Shown here: one piece after another, positions 11,756 to 24,800 of the stretch
Layout: each line of letters opens with the position of its first letter
Position numbering within the stretch: position 1 is the stretch's first letter
Program-made: the position numbers and the translations under genes
Assembly: GCA_965178125.1 (NCBI GenBank)
Contig: OZ237749.1
Location: forward strand, 372,001-436,000
From: Bilabrum cf. latius
Lineage: Eukaryota; Bigyra: Bicosoecida; Bigyra; Bicosoecida
DNA length: 64,000 bases
Direction: 5' to 3'
Notes under the pieces: generated by a model
What the model saw: only the letters and a program-made list of their open reading frames with translations
Databases searched by the model: none
What the model was told of the DNA's origin: nothing

Positions 11756-12372
11756 CGGCGAAAATTAACTAAATCTGATTTTCTGTTTTGTAAGGTCTGA
11801 TGCAGAGTGGAAGATCTCTCGGAGTGAGCAGACGGACTGCTGAAGCAGGTCGTGGACATGATCGTTCTGATGCGGGTCATACTCTCCTAGGTTCCGGATC
11901 GTCATGTTGATTTCATCAGATAGGCGCCAGAGCTAGGCAGATGACATCCTCACCAATTCAGAGTATCTAGCCCAGATTGTATCTCCCGCTGAAATACAGA
12001 AATACAGAAATACATTGTTGGGTTAAGTTACCGAACCCGCCACAGATGCACCATATCTCAGGTGATCACCTGCAGCGGTAGGAGCCCTCATAAGAGGACT
12101 ACAAGACCCCCGACCGCTGACGGGGCAACTTTGAAACGTGTACTTTGATCCACAAACCAGACCCGAACCGTCGGGTCGCCAATTGTACCATTGGAATCGG
12201 CGGCACAGCGTGAGTAAAGTATGAATTGCAGCCGGGTTTATTGTAATTACAATATAATTCTGACTTCTGGTCGGTTATAGGCGCTGAATGTCTTGTTAAT
12301 GGGAGTACTTGGGCTGCCCGATTCTATCGTTCGTTTGCAGGTACTTTCTTAGGAAAAGGCCAAGCACGCGTA
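11756..12372. other. Intergenic region upstream of the surface-protein gene
   Basis: No ORF, RNA or transposon signature recognised. A short tandem repeat of gaaataca lies at about 11991-12014. The final 100 bases are AT-rich and probably include the promoter of the gene that starts at 12373. Confidence 0.4.
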
Positions 12373-15300
12373 ATGAAGAGCGCAACCAAACTTGTTGCAA
12401 TTTTGAGTGCTGTTTTCGGCTCGGCGCAATACTCATCGGATTCAATAGCCCTTGCGGGAGGGCAAGATGGCTACGAGACCGTCGCTACGGTCACCAACTA
12501 CAATTTGGTCCTGACTTCTTACGAGGTCAAGGACTTCGTACGTCTCAACGGAGGTACCTTGGTTGTAGGTGACGCTAATCGCATGGGTTCAGAGCTGTAC
12601 TTTGTTCCTGATGCTGACGGTGACTTTCGTACCGCATCCAGTCCTCACCTGCTGCGCGATGCCTTCCCAGGGAGTCGGAATGGCATCAACCAGCTCGACA
12701 CGATCTCTGCCAACCAAAACAGAAGCACATCCATGGTTAGATGCTCAACATCACCCGATCAGGCTGATGACAAGTGGTGCGTGATTGACGCGGCGAACTA
12801 GAGCGTTGCTTTCCTCGGCAACAGCTCCATGGGCGAGGGTCCCATGCCGGAGGGCGTATCGCCTCCAACCCTCCTTGCACGCGCCTACTGGCCACTGGAT
12901 GACGTCGCAATCATGTACTCGTCAGGCCGCTTCTCGTGCTGGGACAGGAGGCTTCCCGAAGGCCAGCAAATCGGCAAGTTCCGGTTTACTGGAACGGGCA
13001 ACACGGCGGTCGGGACCATCGTGGCGGGCGACAACTTCCTGTGCGCATCTTCGAACCCAGGGACCACCGGTGCAGAGCTGCACTGCACCAACTTCACCAC
13101 CCCGACCACGTCCCTTGAGCTTCACCTGGTTTTCGACGCTACCCCCGGCTCGGGCTCAGGCTCCAATAGCATGGGCAAGACAAAGTACTTTCTGCACGAG
13201 AACCGGTCCGTGATGTGCGGAGGGTACAAAACCCAAAATAACAACCCCGTGTACCTGTTCTGCTACCACGGTACCACCGGTCAAGCGGTTCTCTCCACCG
13301 ACCGAGCCCTTGCCGGTGCTGCAAACCAGCAGTTTGCGATAGGAGTGGGCGACCGCGTGATCTACCTCGGGATCGACGACACGCTGTCCGAAGATCGGAT
13401 CGCCTCCATGGACATCAACACGGGGACGACCCAATTGGCCACCCTGTCCTCCGGGGGCTCTCCTCTCACCGGCGACGTGTCGACCGTTCAGCTCGCGCGT
13501 GGCCCGGGGGGAACGGCCGTGATATCCTGCGAGATATCCAACACCAAGCACATGTTCGTGTGGGATGGTGTGTCGGCGAGCGCCACCGAAATCACGGGAG
13601 ACGTCGGCCGGCTCGATGACAGGTATGATCCGGTTCAGTACGCCCCGGGCAAGGCCGCCATCTTCGCCTAGGTCTTGTCAGGTGGGGTCTTCACGACGAG
13701 GATCATCATCATTGACACGCAGGGCGCTAACAGCCCATCCAACCCAGGCTTCACCCTTCTTCCCGCCGTAACGGGCGTTGCCGGCCCCGACGTGAGGGCT
13801 GTGGCCCCCTTCCAGACTCCCCTCGGCACCGCTGGTTTCTTCACCCTCTACAACAACGAGTACAAGCCGTACGTCTGGTTCGGGGACGACCAGGCAGCAC
13901 CCGCGGCCTTGGATGACTCGAGCGCAGGCTCGATCAATACAATTTTTCCGAGGTACCTGAAGAGCCCAGGGGCCGGTGTGCAGGCAGGCGAGGACGTCAC
14001 TGCCGTGTTCCTCAGCGATGTGCCCCAGGTTGTCGGCACGAGCACCGCTCTCGTGCAGCACATGCCGCCGTTTGACGGCACTACGAACCGCCAGGTTATC
14101 TCTACTTCAAACGGTTCCTTCAGCAGCGTGCCTCAGTTCTACGTCGCGGCGGGGGGCAAGCAGTGCGCGATCCTCAGGTACGGAAACAGCAATTTGAACC
14201 CCGGCTGCTTCGACGCTCAGGGGTCCCTTGAGCTTGCGGTGAACATGCCGGCACACCCCGTGGAGGCCCGCATGAACCTGGGTGCAGACTTATTTGATCC
14301 TGCCAAGACGATCACGAGCTAGTTCGGGCCCGTGTACAACTACGAGAACGAGCTGGCCGGCATGTACTTCTGGCTTGAGACGACCATTATGGGTACCGAG
14401 ATGTACTACTGGGACTTGGAGCACCGGCCATTTATGCTGGCTGATATGGTACCCGGAGCGAGCGGACCCCTAAACCCACAGAGTTCCCCTGCGGCGCTTG
14501 TTGGTGGGCGGTACGTGTGCTTTGAGACCGGGCTGTCATTTGAAGCTTAGAGGGAGCCCGCATTGTTCGACTTGGAAAGCGGCACCTATAGCGAGCTTAA
14601 TGTAGCCGCTGGAACCGGCAAGGGAACCAGTCCCAAGAGCATTTAGGCGCTTGGAGACGAGCTGTGCCTCATGTCGGTTGATACTGCAGACTTTTACCAA
14701 TCGGACATTGGGCGTGAGTTCTTTACGCTTAACGTCAGTGACCCAGACGCGGGGCTGGAGCTCGTTAGCGACTTCATTGCCGGGTCTGACAGTGGAGCAG
14801 ATACGATCGCACCGTCTGAGAACATGAACTTAGGGTTTGGCTGGATCGCAGGGGTAGGGGCGCAAGGCCCACTCCAGGGGGTTGCCCACTTCGAGCTTGA
14901 GGCCTCGGGTAGCATCACCATCATGCATACTTTCGTTTCTGGGCTATCATTAGGCGTGTCCTCGCAGCTGTGGAACGAGGGGGAGGCTGTCGTAACCACC
15001 ACCCTTGCTCAGTCAGCCAGCGGGGTGGACTCGAACGTCTACTTCATCGCGAAGAACGGGACAGTGCTGGGACAGGCTACTCTCGCCAACGTTTCAGACG
15101 GCGCCTTTGCTATTCCATTGCTCAGTACTGCAGGTGACGGCACGCCCATAGGCTATAGTACTCCTTTTTACACGGGTGACCCGCCCTCGTCAAGCGACTG
15201 CCTCGCATGGAACCTTCAGACAGGGGAGGTTGTTGAGAACCTCGGCAGCGTCCCATCGGGTGCATATCTGGAACTGCTGCAGGACGGTACCCTGTGCTAC

Positions 15301-16413
15301 TTCTCTGATTATGTCAGGGGGGTTGTTCAGCTTGGGTGCAATTTCCGGAATTCGACCGAGTTTATTCGGTTCGCAGTCCTGCCTGAACCATCAAACGACT
15401 TCTCAGTCTCCAATTTCGACGGCGTCAGCCAGCTGTTGAGCGTGCAGAGCGATGCATCGCTCGAGGGAGCCGTCCTGTCGAGCTACTCCCACCCCACGTT
15501 CGGTTAGGAAGTTGCCCGACTCGAAGTAACTAGAAGCTCGCCAAGTCCCTCGCCGACCCCTAGTCCAAGTCCCAGCCCCAGCGCCAGTCCCAGCCCCAGC
15601 GCCAGCCCCAGCCCCAGCACCAGCCCCAGCCCCAGCCCCAGCACCAGCGCCAGTCCCAGCACCAGCGCCAGTCCCAGCACCAGCGCCAGCCCGAGTTCAT
15701 CCAGCGCGGCAGCTGGAGTGTCGCCATCCCAGGACCCGGGCCCGAGCCCGTCGAGCTCGGCTGTCGTGAACGTACCCCGCCGTAGGCGCGGCCCGCGGGC
15801 ACCACCAGCCACTAGCACCGCCCAGGTGTGCCAGGAGCCCGCTGCTGCCGTCATTTAGGGGACCCAAGGCACCGAGTTCGTGCTGCAGACATCGTTCACG
15901 GTGAGCGACCAGGACGCATCCTCGTCCAGCTGCGATAACGCAGACAGCCTGGTGGAAGCGCTCGCCCGAGCAGCGGGCATCGACGAGGCGGAATTGTCGT
16001 ACTGGTACGAGAACGATGGCGAGGGGAACTCGGTTCTGGTCGTGCAGACCCCAGTCGAAACCCAAGCCGAAGCAGATGCTATCATGCAGCTCTTCAGCGA
16101 CGAGCTGCAAGGTGGGATTGTGCAGGCCACTCTAGGTGGCGCTGCTAGCTTCGACGCGGGCAGTGAGGAGAGTGCGTTCGTCGCGCCCAATCCGTACATC
16201 GACCCCGATTCTGATGAAGGGGATGAGTTCCCGCTGGTGATCGTGCTGATTGCGGTGGCTGCAGTCGTAGTCATTGGCGCACTTGCAGCATTGTGGCTCT
16301 CAGGGTGCATGGGCAAGACTCCGGCGGCGAAAAACGGTGGAGGTGACGAGGCAGGTGCGAGCGCAGCCACTGTCAAGCAGGACGGTCATATCAACCAAGC
16401 GCAGGAGGTCTGA
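12373..16413 (+). CDS. Type I surface protein with Ser-Pro stalk
   Basis: 1346 residues, ATG 12373 to TGA 16411-16413, with seven TAG read through (12799, 13669, 14320, 14548, 14644, 15505, 15856). A signal peptide (MKSATKLVAILSAVFGSA) leads into about 1030 residues of Gly/Ser/Thr-rich, beta-looking sequence with irregular repeats, possibly propeller blades. A Ser-Pro/Ala stalk follows (about residues 1056-1110; bases about 15540-15700). Next is a small domain (about 1164-1250: FTVSDQDA, then a run with ALARAAGID) like the ferredoxin-fold or SEA-like modules of algal surface proteins. Then come one membrane span (about 1286-1310) and a 36-residue tail. It is likely a plasma-membrane or cell-coat protein. 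The function is unknown. Confidence 0.85.
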
Positions 16414-16670
16414 CCTGAACCACTGACTCTCTGTTGCACACCTGACCATCAGTGGGAAGTGTCTTTGGGGTGGCGGCAACGGAGACTTGAGGCATCTCCG
16501 CGTGTGCTCGCTGCACCCATGGTGACAGCGTGCGTGATTGATTCTGGATGCCTGCATGCTACCAATACGAAACAACATGTTCTATATCCACGGACACAGG
16601 CGACCACAAGAGCACGAATCCGCGTGGATAAAGAGAATCTGGATCCACCATTGCATTCCCCCTGTGATCC

Positions 16671-19600
16671 TCATGCTGGACTTGTCTTCGTGGATCCGCC
16701 GGCAAGCTCGGCCCTTGAAGCAGCGGCATTGCCTTGTGCAGCCACGCCCAGCTTCCAGTAGGTGCCAGCTTGCTCTCCGGCCCAGAGAGCGGCACCATCA
16801 AGCGCTAGCCGCAGCGCATCACGAGCAGCCTGCGTGCTCTCCTTGCTACCAGATCTTCCGCTCGACTCCGGGTGCACCACCACGTGCATGGGGACCCACC
16901 CTAACAGCATGCTCCTGGCGGGCCGCTCCAGAGATCGAACGCGCAAAACTCTGTCAAAACTCGGCATAGCGCAAGGGTAGGGGTTCTCTTGGGAGTTGCG
17001 CTCGCCGGTGGCAGCCTCACCTTGCAGAGCGCCTCGCTCGCCAACACCTGCGGCAGAACACACGTCTGCTTTCACCGCCTCTCCAGCCGCACCGAGTACC
17101 GCGTTTCCAACTTGCGCGGCCCGCACTTCCCACATGAGCTGCGTTGCTCGACTCAAAGACTGTCCTGCAAGTGCATCGGAGAGGTACCCGCTCCGTACTG
17201 ACTCCCTAGCGATCTAGGAGCGGACTTTTCCACGCCCGATCAAGGGCAGCCCGAGTAGGCGCTCCGAAACGGCAGTGAGCTCGCGAAACGACCTGCCTTG
17301 CAGCAGCCCGGCCACACCCCGGGCAGCACCGTCCACCCGCAGACCCTCGTCGATCCGCTGCAGCATCCCGGTCGCAACCCGCCCGATGTGAGGAACCCCG
17401 CGCATGGCCACGAGGGGCACTCCCAAGGTGGCTGGCGGTACCATTAACGAGTGTGTGCCGAACGGATAGGTGTCAAACACCATGTCAACGGCAAGCAGGC
17501 GGTCAAGATACCTTGCCAAGCTCACGCGACCGTGCATGAATAGCAGCCTGTGCGAGGCAATACCCCTCGCAGCTGCCTCTGCCACGAGCCTTTGAACGCT
17601 CTCGCTCTGCTGTGGCCCCTTCAGCACCAGCCTAGCCCGAGGCACTCTGCGCAACAGGCTGCACACGGCATCGTACAGCAAGACGGTGGTCTTCCGAGTT
17701 TGCCCAGGCAGTGAGATGAATAGGGGCCTTCTGGTGGCTGCAGCACCCCTTCCTGGGGCTGAGTCCGTCGACTAGGACAAGCTTTGCGCCAGCCTATCCA
17801 GCATGCTTGACGCGGCAGAATCTCCCAGACTCACCGTGCTCCACGCCAGCCCAACATCCGGCGAGCTGTCACGCAGTGTCCGGTCCTGCATCCTCCGCTC
17901 CCCGAGGCCTCCATCCAGCGCTACACGACGCAGCTAATGCGCAAGCGCAGGGTCAGTCACAAAGTTCATGTGATCGGTCTTTGCTACTCCAACACGGTGT
18001 ACAGCATTACTCCATACCCGAAGCTTGGGCAGGAGCCTGAGCATGGCGTCGTCTTGGCATGCGATAGCTCGTCTTGCTCTCTGCACGGCGGTGCTACCAT
18101 CCAGGCCGCACGCAGGCATCCCATACTTGGCGCCGGTGGGGTGGTAGGAGTGTGGCATGTACACAACGCCGAGACCAGTCTGCTTGTCCGCTGGCAGCTG
18201 CACCCTCCTAATGGACGTATCTGCGTTGTAACTCGCCTCATCAAGGCTGTCCGAAGCAGTAACTGTCACCACGTCACAAGTCAGGCACTCATCGCCGGCC
18301 CTGCGCTGATCTGCACCACTGTGTGCGTTCCAACGCAGTCTTGAATTCTTCTGCACGCCGCTCTGGAGGGACTCTCTGTGCCTCCACCCTAGCCCAAACG
18401 ACGGCAGTTCGTCCGGCGGCGCCAGTGCGGCATCTGCGATCCAGAAATCGTACGACAGCTGAGAAGAATCCACCGTTGAAGCGTAGCCGAGGTACGCTGC
18501 TTGCACCCGGCAAGGCCTCATTGACATGGGTGGGCCCATGGGAGGCACAGTGACCAGGCTGAGGTCTATCAAGACGTCTGCTGCCATGCCCTATTCGGCA
18601 AAACGTAGTGGGGCAGACAACTACTCCGACAGGAAAGCAGTCGGTGCATGCAATAGACTGTGCTCGATCCGTGCACGCAGTGTGACATCGTCTATGACAC
18701 CATGCTTGCGTAGCAGCTCTCTAACAGGATACATGATATCTGCGACGCCAGCCAGGGCGGGAAGGTGACCAACGAGTCGCTGGTCCGTTGCTGATGGATT
18801 TGTCAGCGTGCCTTCAAGGATCGACTGCGATAGGACAGCGATGGCAGACCCATCCATGCCGCAGAAGGACATCCAGGCCCTGCCCTGGCACTAAGAGCTC
18901 CTCAAATTCGCCGGCATGGAATCGAGCCGCCTGAATGGTAGGGCAGGAAACAGATCCCCGGAATAGGGGGCATCCACTCCGTACATCGCAACCACGTCAG
19001 AGTTGGCTACTGATGGCACCACGACTGACACGGTGAGGTCGCAGCCAGCAGCCTCATCAGATGCCAAGACCAGGTCCTCGACACGGGTGGGCGACGCTGG
19101 GATGCGCATGGGCAGATGGCCCAGCCGCAAAGGAATGATCGACCACCCCGGAAACGTCACTACCGCTCCTCGATCCTGTGCACGCGGCACAGTCCCGTTG
19201 CCGTGGTAGCAGGCCAGCACTAGGTCGCGCTGCCACTCTCGCTTGGCGAATGCCTCATCTGTCGTGTCAACTGCGAACCGAGCCAGCACCGATTCCATGC
19301 CCACAAAACGGTGAGCCACTCGACGCAGCCGCATGGACTGCGACATTCTTCTGGCGTCGTCACCTGCCACGCCCTAGATCCAATGCAGCTGGGCAGCACT
19401 CACAGCTCCCGTGCTAGCAACACGCTGCAGAAGAGAACTTGGAGCAGCCGTTCGAGCATGTCCCGCTTCGGAACTAGCAGCAGCAGAGCGCGTCCCACCA
19501 TTCATCGCGGCCGGATGAATGCTGGCGGTGGCTGTATTTTCTTCGCCAGCGAGGTTGTCTCTGTCCATGTTCGCCTCGTCCTCCTTCCCTGTGCTTAGAA

Positions 19601-21323
19601 CTGTCACATGTACCCGCCTGCGGTCCATCCAGGCCAACATCTAGGGAATCACAAAGCCGATTGCGTGCACACCGAGGTCACCGCTGGCTATGGCTAGCCT
19701 GAGAGGCGGAGCACGCACGGCGCGGCGGCCCTCCTCGTTTGAATTTGCCTTTCTAGTCTCCAGTGGATGGCTAAATCTCTGTGCATCCGCCAGCTGCTCA
19801 GTCGTCGTTGCCCGCCTACGGAAGCCGTCCGCCACCATGACGGGCCAAGGACTCGCGGCGGTTCTTGAGAGAATGCACTGCGTTGCCCGAATGATCGCCT
19901 GCACGTGGGACCTGATACCGCCCCCGCCCGGGTCTGGCACTGCCTGCAGCCCATCAATCGCTCGAATCTCCGTGGCATTCCCTTCAGCCTTCACGTCCTT
20001 CCAGTCCTCTCTTCCCGTGAAAATGTACCCTAACTCGCACGCAAGCCTTGGCTTCGTGATCTGCAGCCGCCACCATTCGGACCGCAGCACGGTGCGGTCC
20101 ATCTGCGCGCCCCCCGTGATTGCTTCGAACCGGCTCTGCACTGACAAGGACATTGACAGCTCTGCGTCGGCGCTGACCCTGCGTTGCACAGGCTCTGCGC
20201 TTATGATCAAGCTCGCTTGTTTCTCTAGCCGGCTGCTAATCGCTCTGTGGTTGTCAATTTCAAGCTGCAGCAGCCTGGGCGAGGCCATCTGGAGGGAGCG
20301 AATCGGGTCTAGTCGAGAGCCACCCCAGGCTCTGCTCCCCCGGTCGAGAGCTCTGTTCCCCCGGTCGAGAGCACTGTTCCCCCGGTCGAGAGCACTGTTC
20401 CCCGGCCCATGACGACGACCAGGCAATGAGAATGAGCCCTACCGGCGGTACAACCGTTCTTCTCCGTGTCCTCGTAAAGGCAATGGGGCACGCGACGCGT
20501 GCTCCACGGCGAGCCGCCTGAGGATGGCATCCTGCCTCGTGACGGTGGTCATGGATGCGACTTGCGGAACCATGATGAGCTCTGTCGCGGCGCCTCTCTC
20601 CCGCCAGCGGCGGCCGTGCTCCCCCAAGCCCAGTGCTTCTTCGGCGTCGCCGCTCTGGCCCCTGTGGGTGAAGCCTTGGGCGAACCTGGGCCCGACCTGC
20701 ACGGAGGCAACAACACGAGCATTCGCTCCATGCCGTGCCCTGCCGGCTGCCTCGCCTGACGTCCCTAGCAATGGGATTCTAGACGCAAGATATCGCATCT
20801 ATTCCGCATCTCGTACCAATGATGCCATCATGCCAAAGGTTTCAGGCATGACGTGACGCTGCAGCGCCTCCAAAACATCCCATGCGCCGGTGTACAAGGC
20901 TGTAGCAATAGACACAGACGAGTCGCCTAAGCTTCGGTTCTGCTAAAACGAAAGTTTCAATCCAATTCTATGGGCTAGATGCTGGTGCTGGTAAGAATGT
21001 AAGCACAGCGCTGTGAGAGACCTCGCTGCCGACACCCGTTCGCCTACAGTGGCATACTTTGACTGACAAATTTGCCTAAAAAGCTCCACCCTTGCTCCAA
21101 TGGATAGAGATCCTGCCGCAATGACTGTTCTATATTTCTGCTCGACGTCATCGTGATTCCTGATGCTGGCATGGACTAGCTAGAATTGGGGGTCTTTTGA
21201 ATGAATACTGAGTGGCAACATCCCGTCGCACAAGGTGAGCATCGCGGAATCATTGGATTTACACACAGCCTAAGAAACCAAGCAGCAAACCAGGGAAAGA
21301 AAACAAAGAGGACATGTATGCAT
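16671..21323 (-). CDS. GT41-like (OGT/SPINDLY family) glycosyltransferase
   Basis: ATG 21321-21323 to TGA 16671-16673, 1550 residues, with 13 TAG read through (lowest + coordinates 21270, 21180, 20943, 20799, 20439, 19641, 19374, 18891, 18621, 18591, 17934, 17772, 17214). The N-terminus looks like a signal peptide (MHTCPLCFLSLVCCLVS). The middle has helical repeat-like sequence. GT41 landmarks: LAIASGDLGVHAIGFVIP-UAG-MLAWMDRRR (about 543-570); AADVLIDLS, then RPCRVQAAYLGYAST (about 914-945); MPHSYHP (about 1058-1064); and a C-terminal lobe with RARLVLKGPQQS, FMHGRVSLARYLDRL and DMVFDTYPFGTHS (about 1225-1300). Family members transfer GlcNAc or fucose to Ser/Thr. A signal peptide is odd because OGT and SPINDLY are nucleocytoplasmic. 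Introns were not needed to keep the frame open. Confidence 0.75.
20340..20402. repeat. Three copies of a 21-base tandem repeat inside the GT41-like gene
   Basis: The unit ccggtcgagagcactgttccc occurs three times with one substitution, preceded by a more diverged copy. In the gene it encodes a GNSALDR-type heptapeptide repeat. Length in frame (21 bases) keeps the gene open. Confidence 0.85.
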
Positions 21324-21894
21324 AGCTTTGCGGCCACGCAGGGATCCATCCTCCGCAACCAGACGCAACAGCGACCAGGTGTGATCAGTGCAGCCCACCG
21401 CAGCGGTCGCAAGCTCGTCGGCGTGTCCGGTGACTGATGTTCAGTGCCACAGGCGACGCCGTAGGGACACGCTGTGAGAAGTATCGCTGACAATAGAAAC
21501 TTGAAGCATGATTTTACCCCACTTACGCCGAAACATTGGATTCCTGTGTCTAGAAGCCTCGCCAAGGCAGCAGTGGCAGTATTCCTACGCGTATGTCGCG
21601 TGCATTTGCCAGTATTCGCCGATAAGGGAGATTCTAATACGGGCTGCATGTTAACTGCTATTATATGATGCACGCTCATTTAAGTCGAAGGCCTGTCCGT
21701 GCGCATTTCGTGCTGCTTACACCATCCCTATCCTGTTTTTCGCAGTTTGACTCGGTGCACCCCAGCGTCGGATCAAATCTAGGAAGGAACGAATGGCGTC
21801 GGCTGCTGCTTCGTAGCCAATTATCAGCCCAATCAAGCGTTCGGGCGATTCTGACCATCGCCGCCACATCGTTTCGGCTGGCACCACGGCCACC
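21324..21894. other. Divergent intergenic region
   Basis: Between the GT41-like gene (leftwards) and the SHIPPO gene (rightwards). An in-frame TGA at 21441-21443 bounds the first. No RNA gene or repeat seen; it should contain both promoters. Confidence 0.4.
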
Positions 21895-24800
21895 ATGAGT
21901 GCCGGAGGAGCCCCAAGCGGACACCAATCCCAAGATGGCTTCAAGCCGGGCACGGCGGATTCAAGAGCTACGCAAGGGTCACTCGCAGACAACCGCGGAG
22001 TGTACGTGCCTCCGCTGAGCAGCGGCGGGATCGGCGCGAATGATGGCGCCCAGCGCGGACGAACGGGATCAAGTGCCCGTCTCGACGGCGGCCCGTCGCT
22101 CCCAGGATCCATCTACATGGATGCCGATCAAATGGGAGACGACTTTGATCTCGCGGATGTGAGCGGAAGGTCGCCGGCAAGCAGCAGCAGGAAAGGCATC
22201 GGCATGGGCAGCTCGCCCATGCTCGGTCACTCCCAATCAGCTGCTTCGTTCGAGCACCGCCCCGGCACCACGCCTCACGGACGGTCTTCGAGGGGCGCGC
22301 GGAGCCACCGCAGCACGACTAGTTCCCGAAGCCGCCGCAGCCGCAGCCGCGGCGGGTTGCGCGGCTCTAGGAGCATGGCTTCTCTGGGCGGGTACGAGCC
22401 GCCGACCTCCACCCGCATGCTCAAGAAATCGCAGCTGGAAGTCGCCAAAGAGCTCGCGCAGGACTACCCCTCTTTGCAGGCCCGCATGAAGGACCCCATG
22501 TTTCAGGAGGCTGCCGCCCAGGTGGGCGTCGACCTCAACGACCTGCATCCTCGTGACCCGAGCGCGTTCCGGAGGACGATGGCGACCCCGCGCTCCTCGC
22601 TGCGATCTAGGGCGCAATTCTTCGAGCAGACCCGGATCGAGCAAGTGGCACTCGTCGTGATGCAGATGCGGGTGGCGGAAGAGGAGAGGGAGGAGGTCGA
22701 GCGCAAGAAAAGGAGGATGAGGAAGCTCCTCGCGAAGGACCTCCTCGGCCGAGTGGAGCGGGAAAAGGCTCGGATCGAGAGGATGGAGACGGAGAGGCTG
22801 CGCAGGCAGAGGATCATTGACATGGAGGAGAACAAGATGAAGAGAGACGAGAACCAGGAACAGGCCATCCAGGAGGCCGAGCAGCGGGCAGAGGAGCGAA
22901 GGCTGCGCCACGCAGCGAAGAAGAGAAAGGAGGCGGAGGCGCGAGGCAGGGAGAAGACCAAGCAGATCATCGCCGCTCGCAAGAGGAGGGAGAGGCGAGA
23001 GGCGGAGAGGCTGACCCAGATCCAGCGCACCGAGGAGCGCCGCGCCGCGCAGCAGGCCAAGGCTCTGGCTCGCCTCCAGGAGCGCAAGGATCAGATGAAG
23101 CGCCGCATGAAGGCCAAGGAGAGACTCCTGACGGAGAGGATGGGCGACGCAGTGGAGGGAGAGCTGGACAGGCGCGACCATGCCCGCAAGGCCATGGAGC
23201 GCGCGGAGGAGCAGCGCAAGAAGATCGAGCAGGCTCGGCTGGAGGAGCTGCAGCGCAAGAGGGACGAGAGGTGGGTGGCCGAGCAGCGCGCCCATATGAA
23301 CTCCATGCGGCTGAGGCGCCAGGCGCAGTACCGCAGCAAGAAGAAGGGATCGGGGGCGATGCACGCTCTCGAGAAGGCGAGCCTCCTGCACGAAGTGAGC
23401 CTGAGCATTGAGAAGGAGAGGCAGGTCAAGAGGAAGAGGACGCTCATCGAGACCGACAAGTGGAAGAGCAAGCGCAACGTGATCCCGGAGAGGCAGCAGA
23501 CGCCCGGGCCGGGCACGTACGTTGTCCCCTCCGAACTCACGCAGTCCAAGGGCTTCTCCTGGCGCAAACCGATGCCGGAGAAGGTCAAGAAGGCCCTCAC
23601 GGAGAAGTCCTGGGTGGACGAGATGCCGGCCCCAGGGCACTACGGAGTGCCCAAGGACGACCTTCTGCGGCCCAACCCGGCGAGGAGCACAAAGTTCAAC
23701 ATGTCCAAGCCGAAGACTGAGGACGAGTGGCTCTCTCTCCGCGCCAAGCAGCTTCCCGCGCCCCACGACTACGGGCACGGGGACCGCCGGCCCACCACTG
23801 CGCCCACTCCCGGTGGCCAGTTCGAACAGGGCCGCTTCTCCCCGCACAAGGGCATGTCCTTCTTGGACCACGCGATCAAGATGGGACCCGGGCGGGACGC
23901 GCCCGGCCCTGGCGGCTTCCTGATGGAGGACGTGGTCAGGGAACAAGACACTGTTCCCCGGGCCAGGCAGGTGCCCGGCAGCACCATGAGCCTGGCCTCG
24001 TTCGTGCAGCCGGGAGGCTCGCGGGGGGCTCAGTCAGCAAGGGGGCGCTCCATGACGGCCGCTTCCTTTAACGGAGGGGCGTCCGTGGGTGGCATGTCTC
24101 TTCCCCTTGGCGTGGGGCGGCCGCGCACCGATAGCGCGCCCGAGCAGTTCGGCGCCGGTGCCCTCCAGGCCGGCGGTGACTTCAAGATGAAGATCATGCC
24201 TCTGGGGAACATGAAGGGGGCCAAGAACTTTTCCATGACGACGGGTAGGCTCGCGGGCGGGCTGCAGGGCGCGCGGAACGCCGACGGCAGCGTGATCGAC
24301 CCGTTCAGGGCCTCTGCAAAGAAGTTGTTCGGCGGTAGTCGCAGGGCCAAGGCAGCCGCTGCCTCGAGCGCCGCAGCGCAGATGCCCGGCAGGGTGGGAG
24401 CCACCCGCCCCGACATGAAGTTCGTGCCGGGGCTGACTCAGGTCAGCGCCACGCTCTCAGAGGTGCTTAACGAGAGCGACGAGGAGGGCGAGCTGGGGTC
24501 ACACGACGGTGCCGATGCGGTGCCCACTGACGTGGACGCGTCCGGCTCGTTCGTGCCTGCCGCGGGGCAGGTGCCCCTTTCTCCCGTCGTGACTGATTCG
24601 GTGGTTGACGCGTCCGGTGCCAAGGCAAAGTCGTTCGGGCTCGACTGCGAGGACGATGAGGGTGCGGCGCCGGTTCCGCAGCCCAAGGGGGATCTGACCG
24701 CCGCTGCCACCAACCAGGGCTCCGGAGGCTCCGATGTGACCGGGTCAACGGACAAATCGGGGAACAACTCGGGGAACAACTCGGGGAACAAGAGCCAAGG

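Noticed and set aside
22237-23946. 569-codon ORF on the minus strand
   Set aside because: It is the exact antisense shadow of the SHIPPO gene; its Leu/Arg/Pro-rich composition is what GC-rich Glu/Lys/Arg codons give on the other strand.
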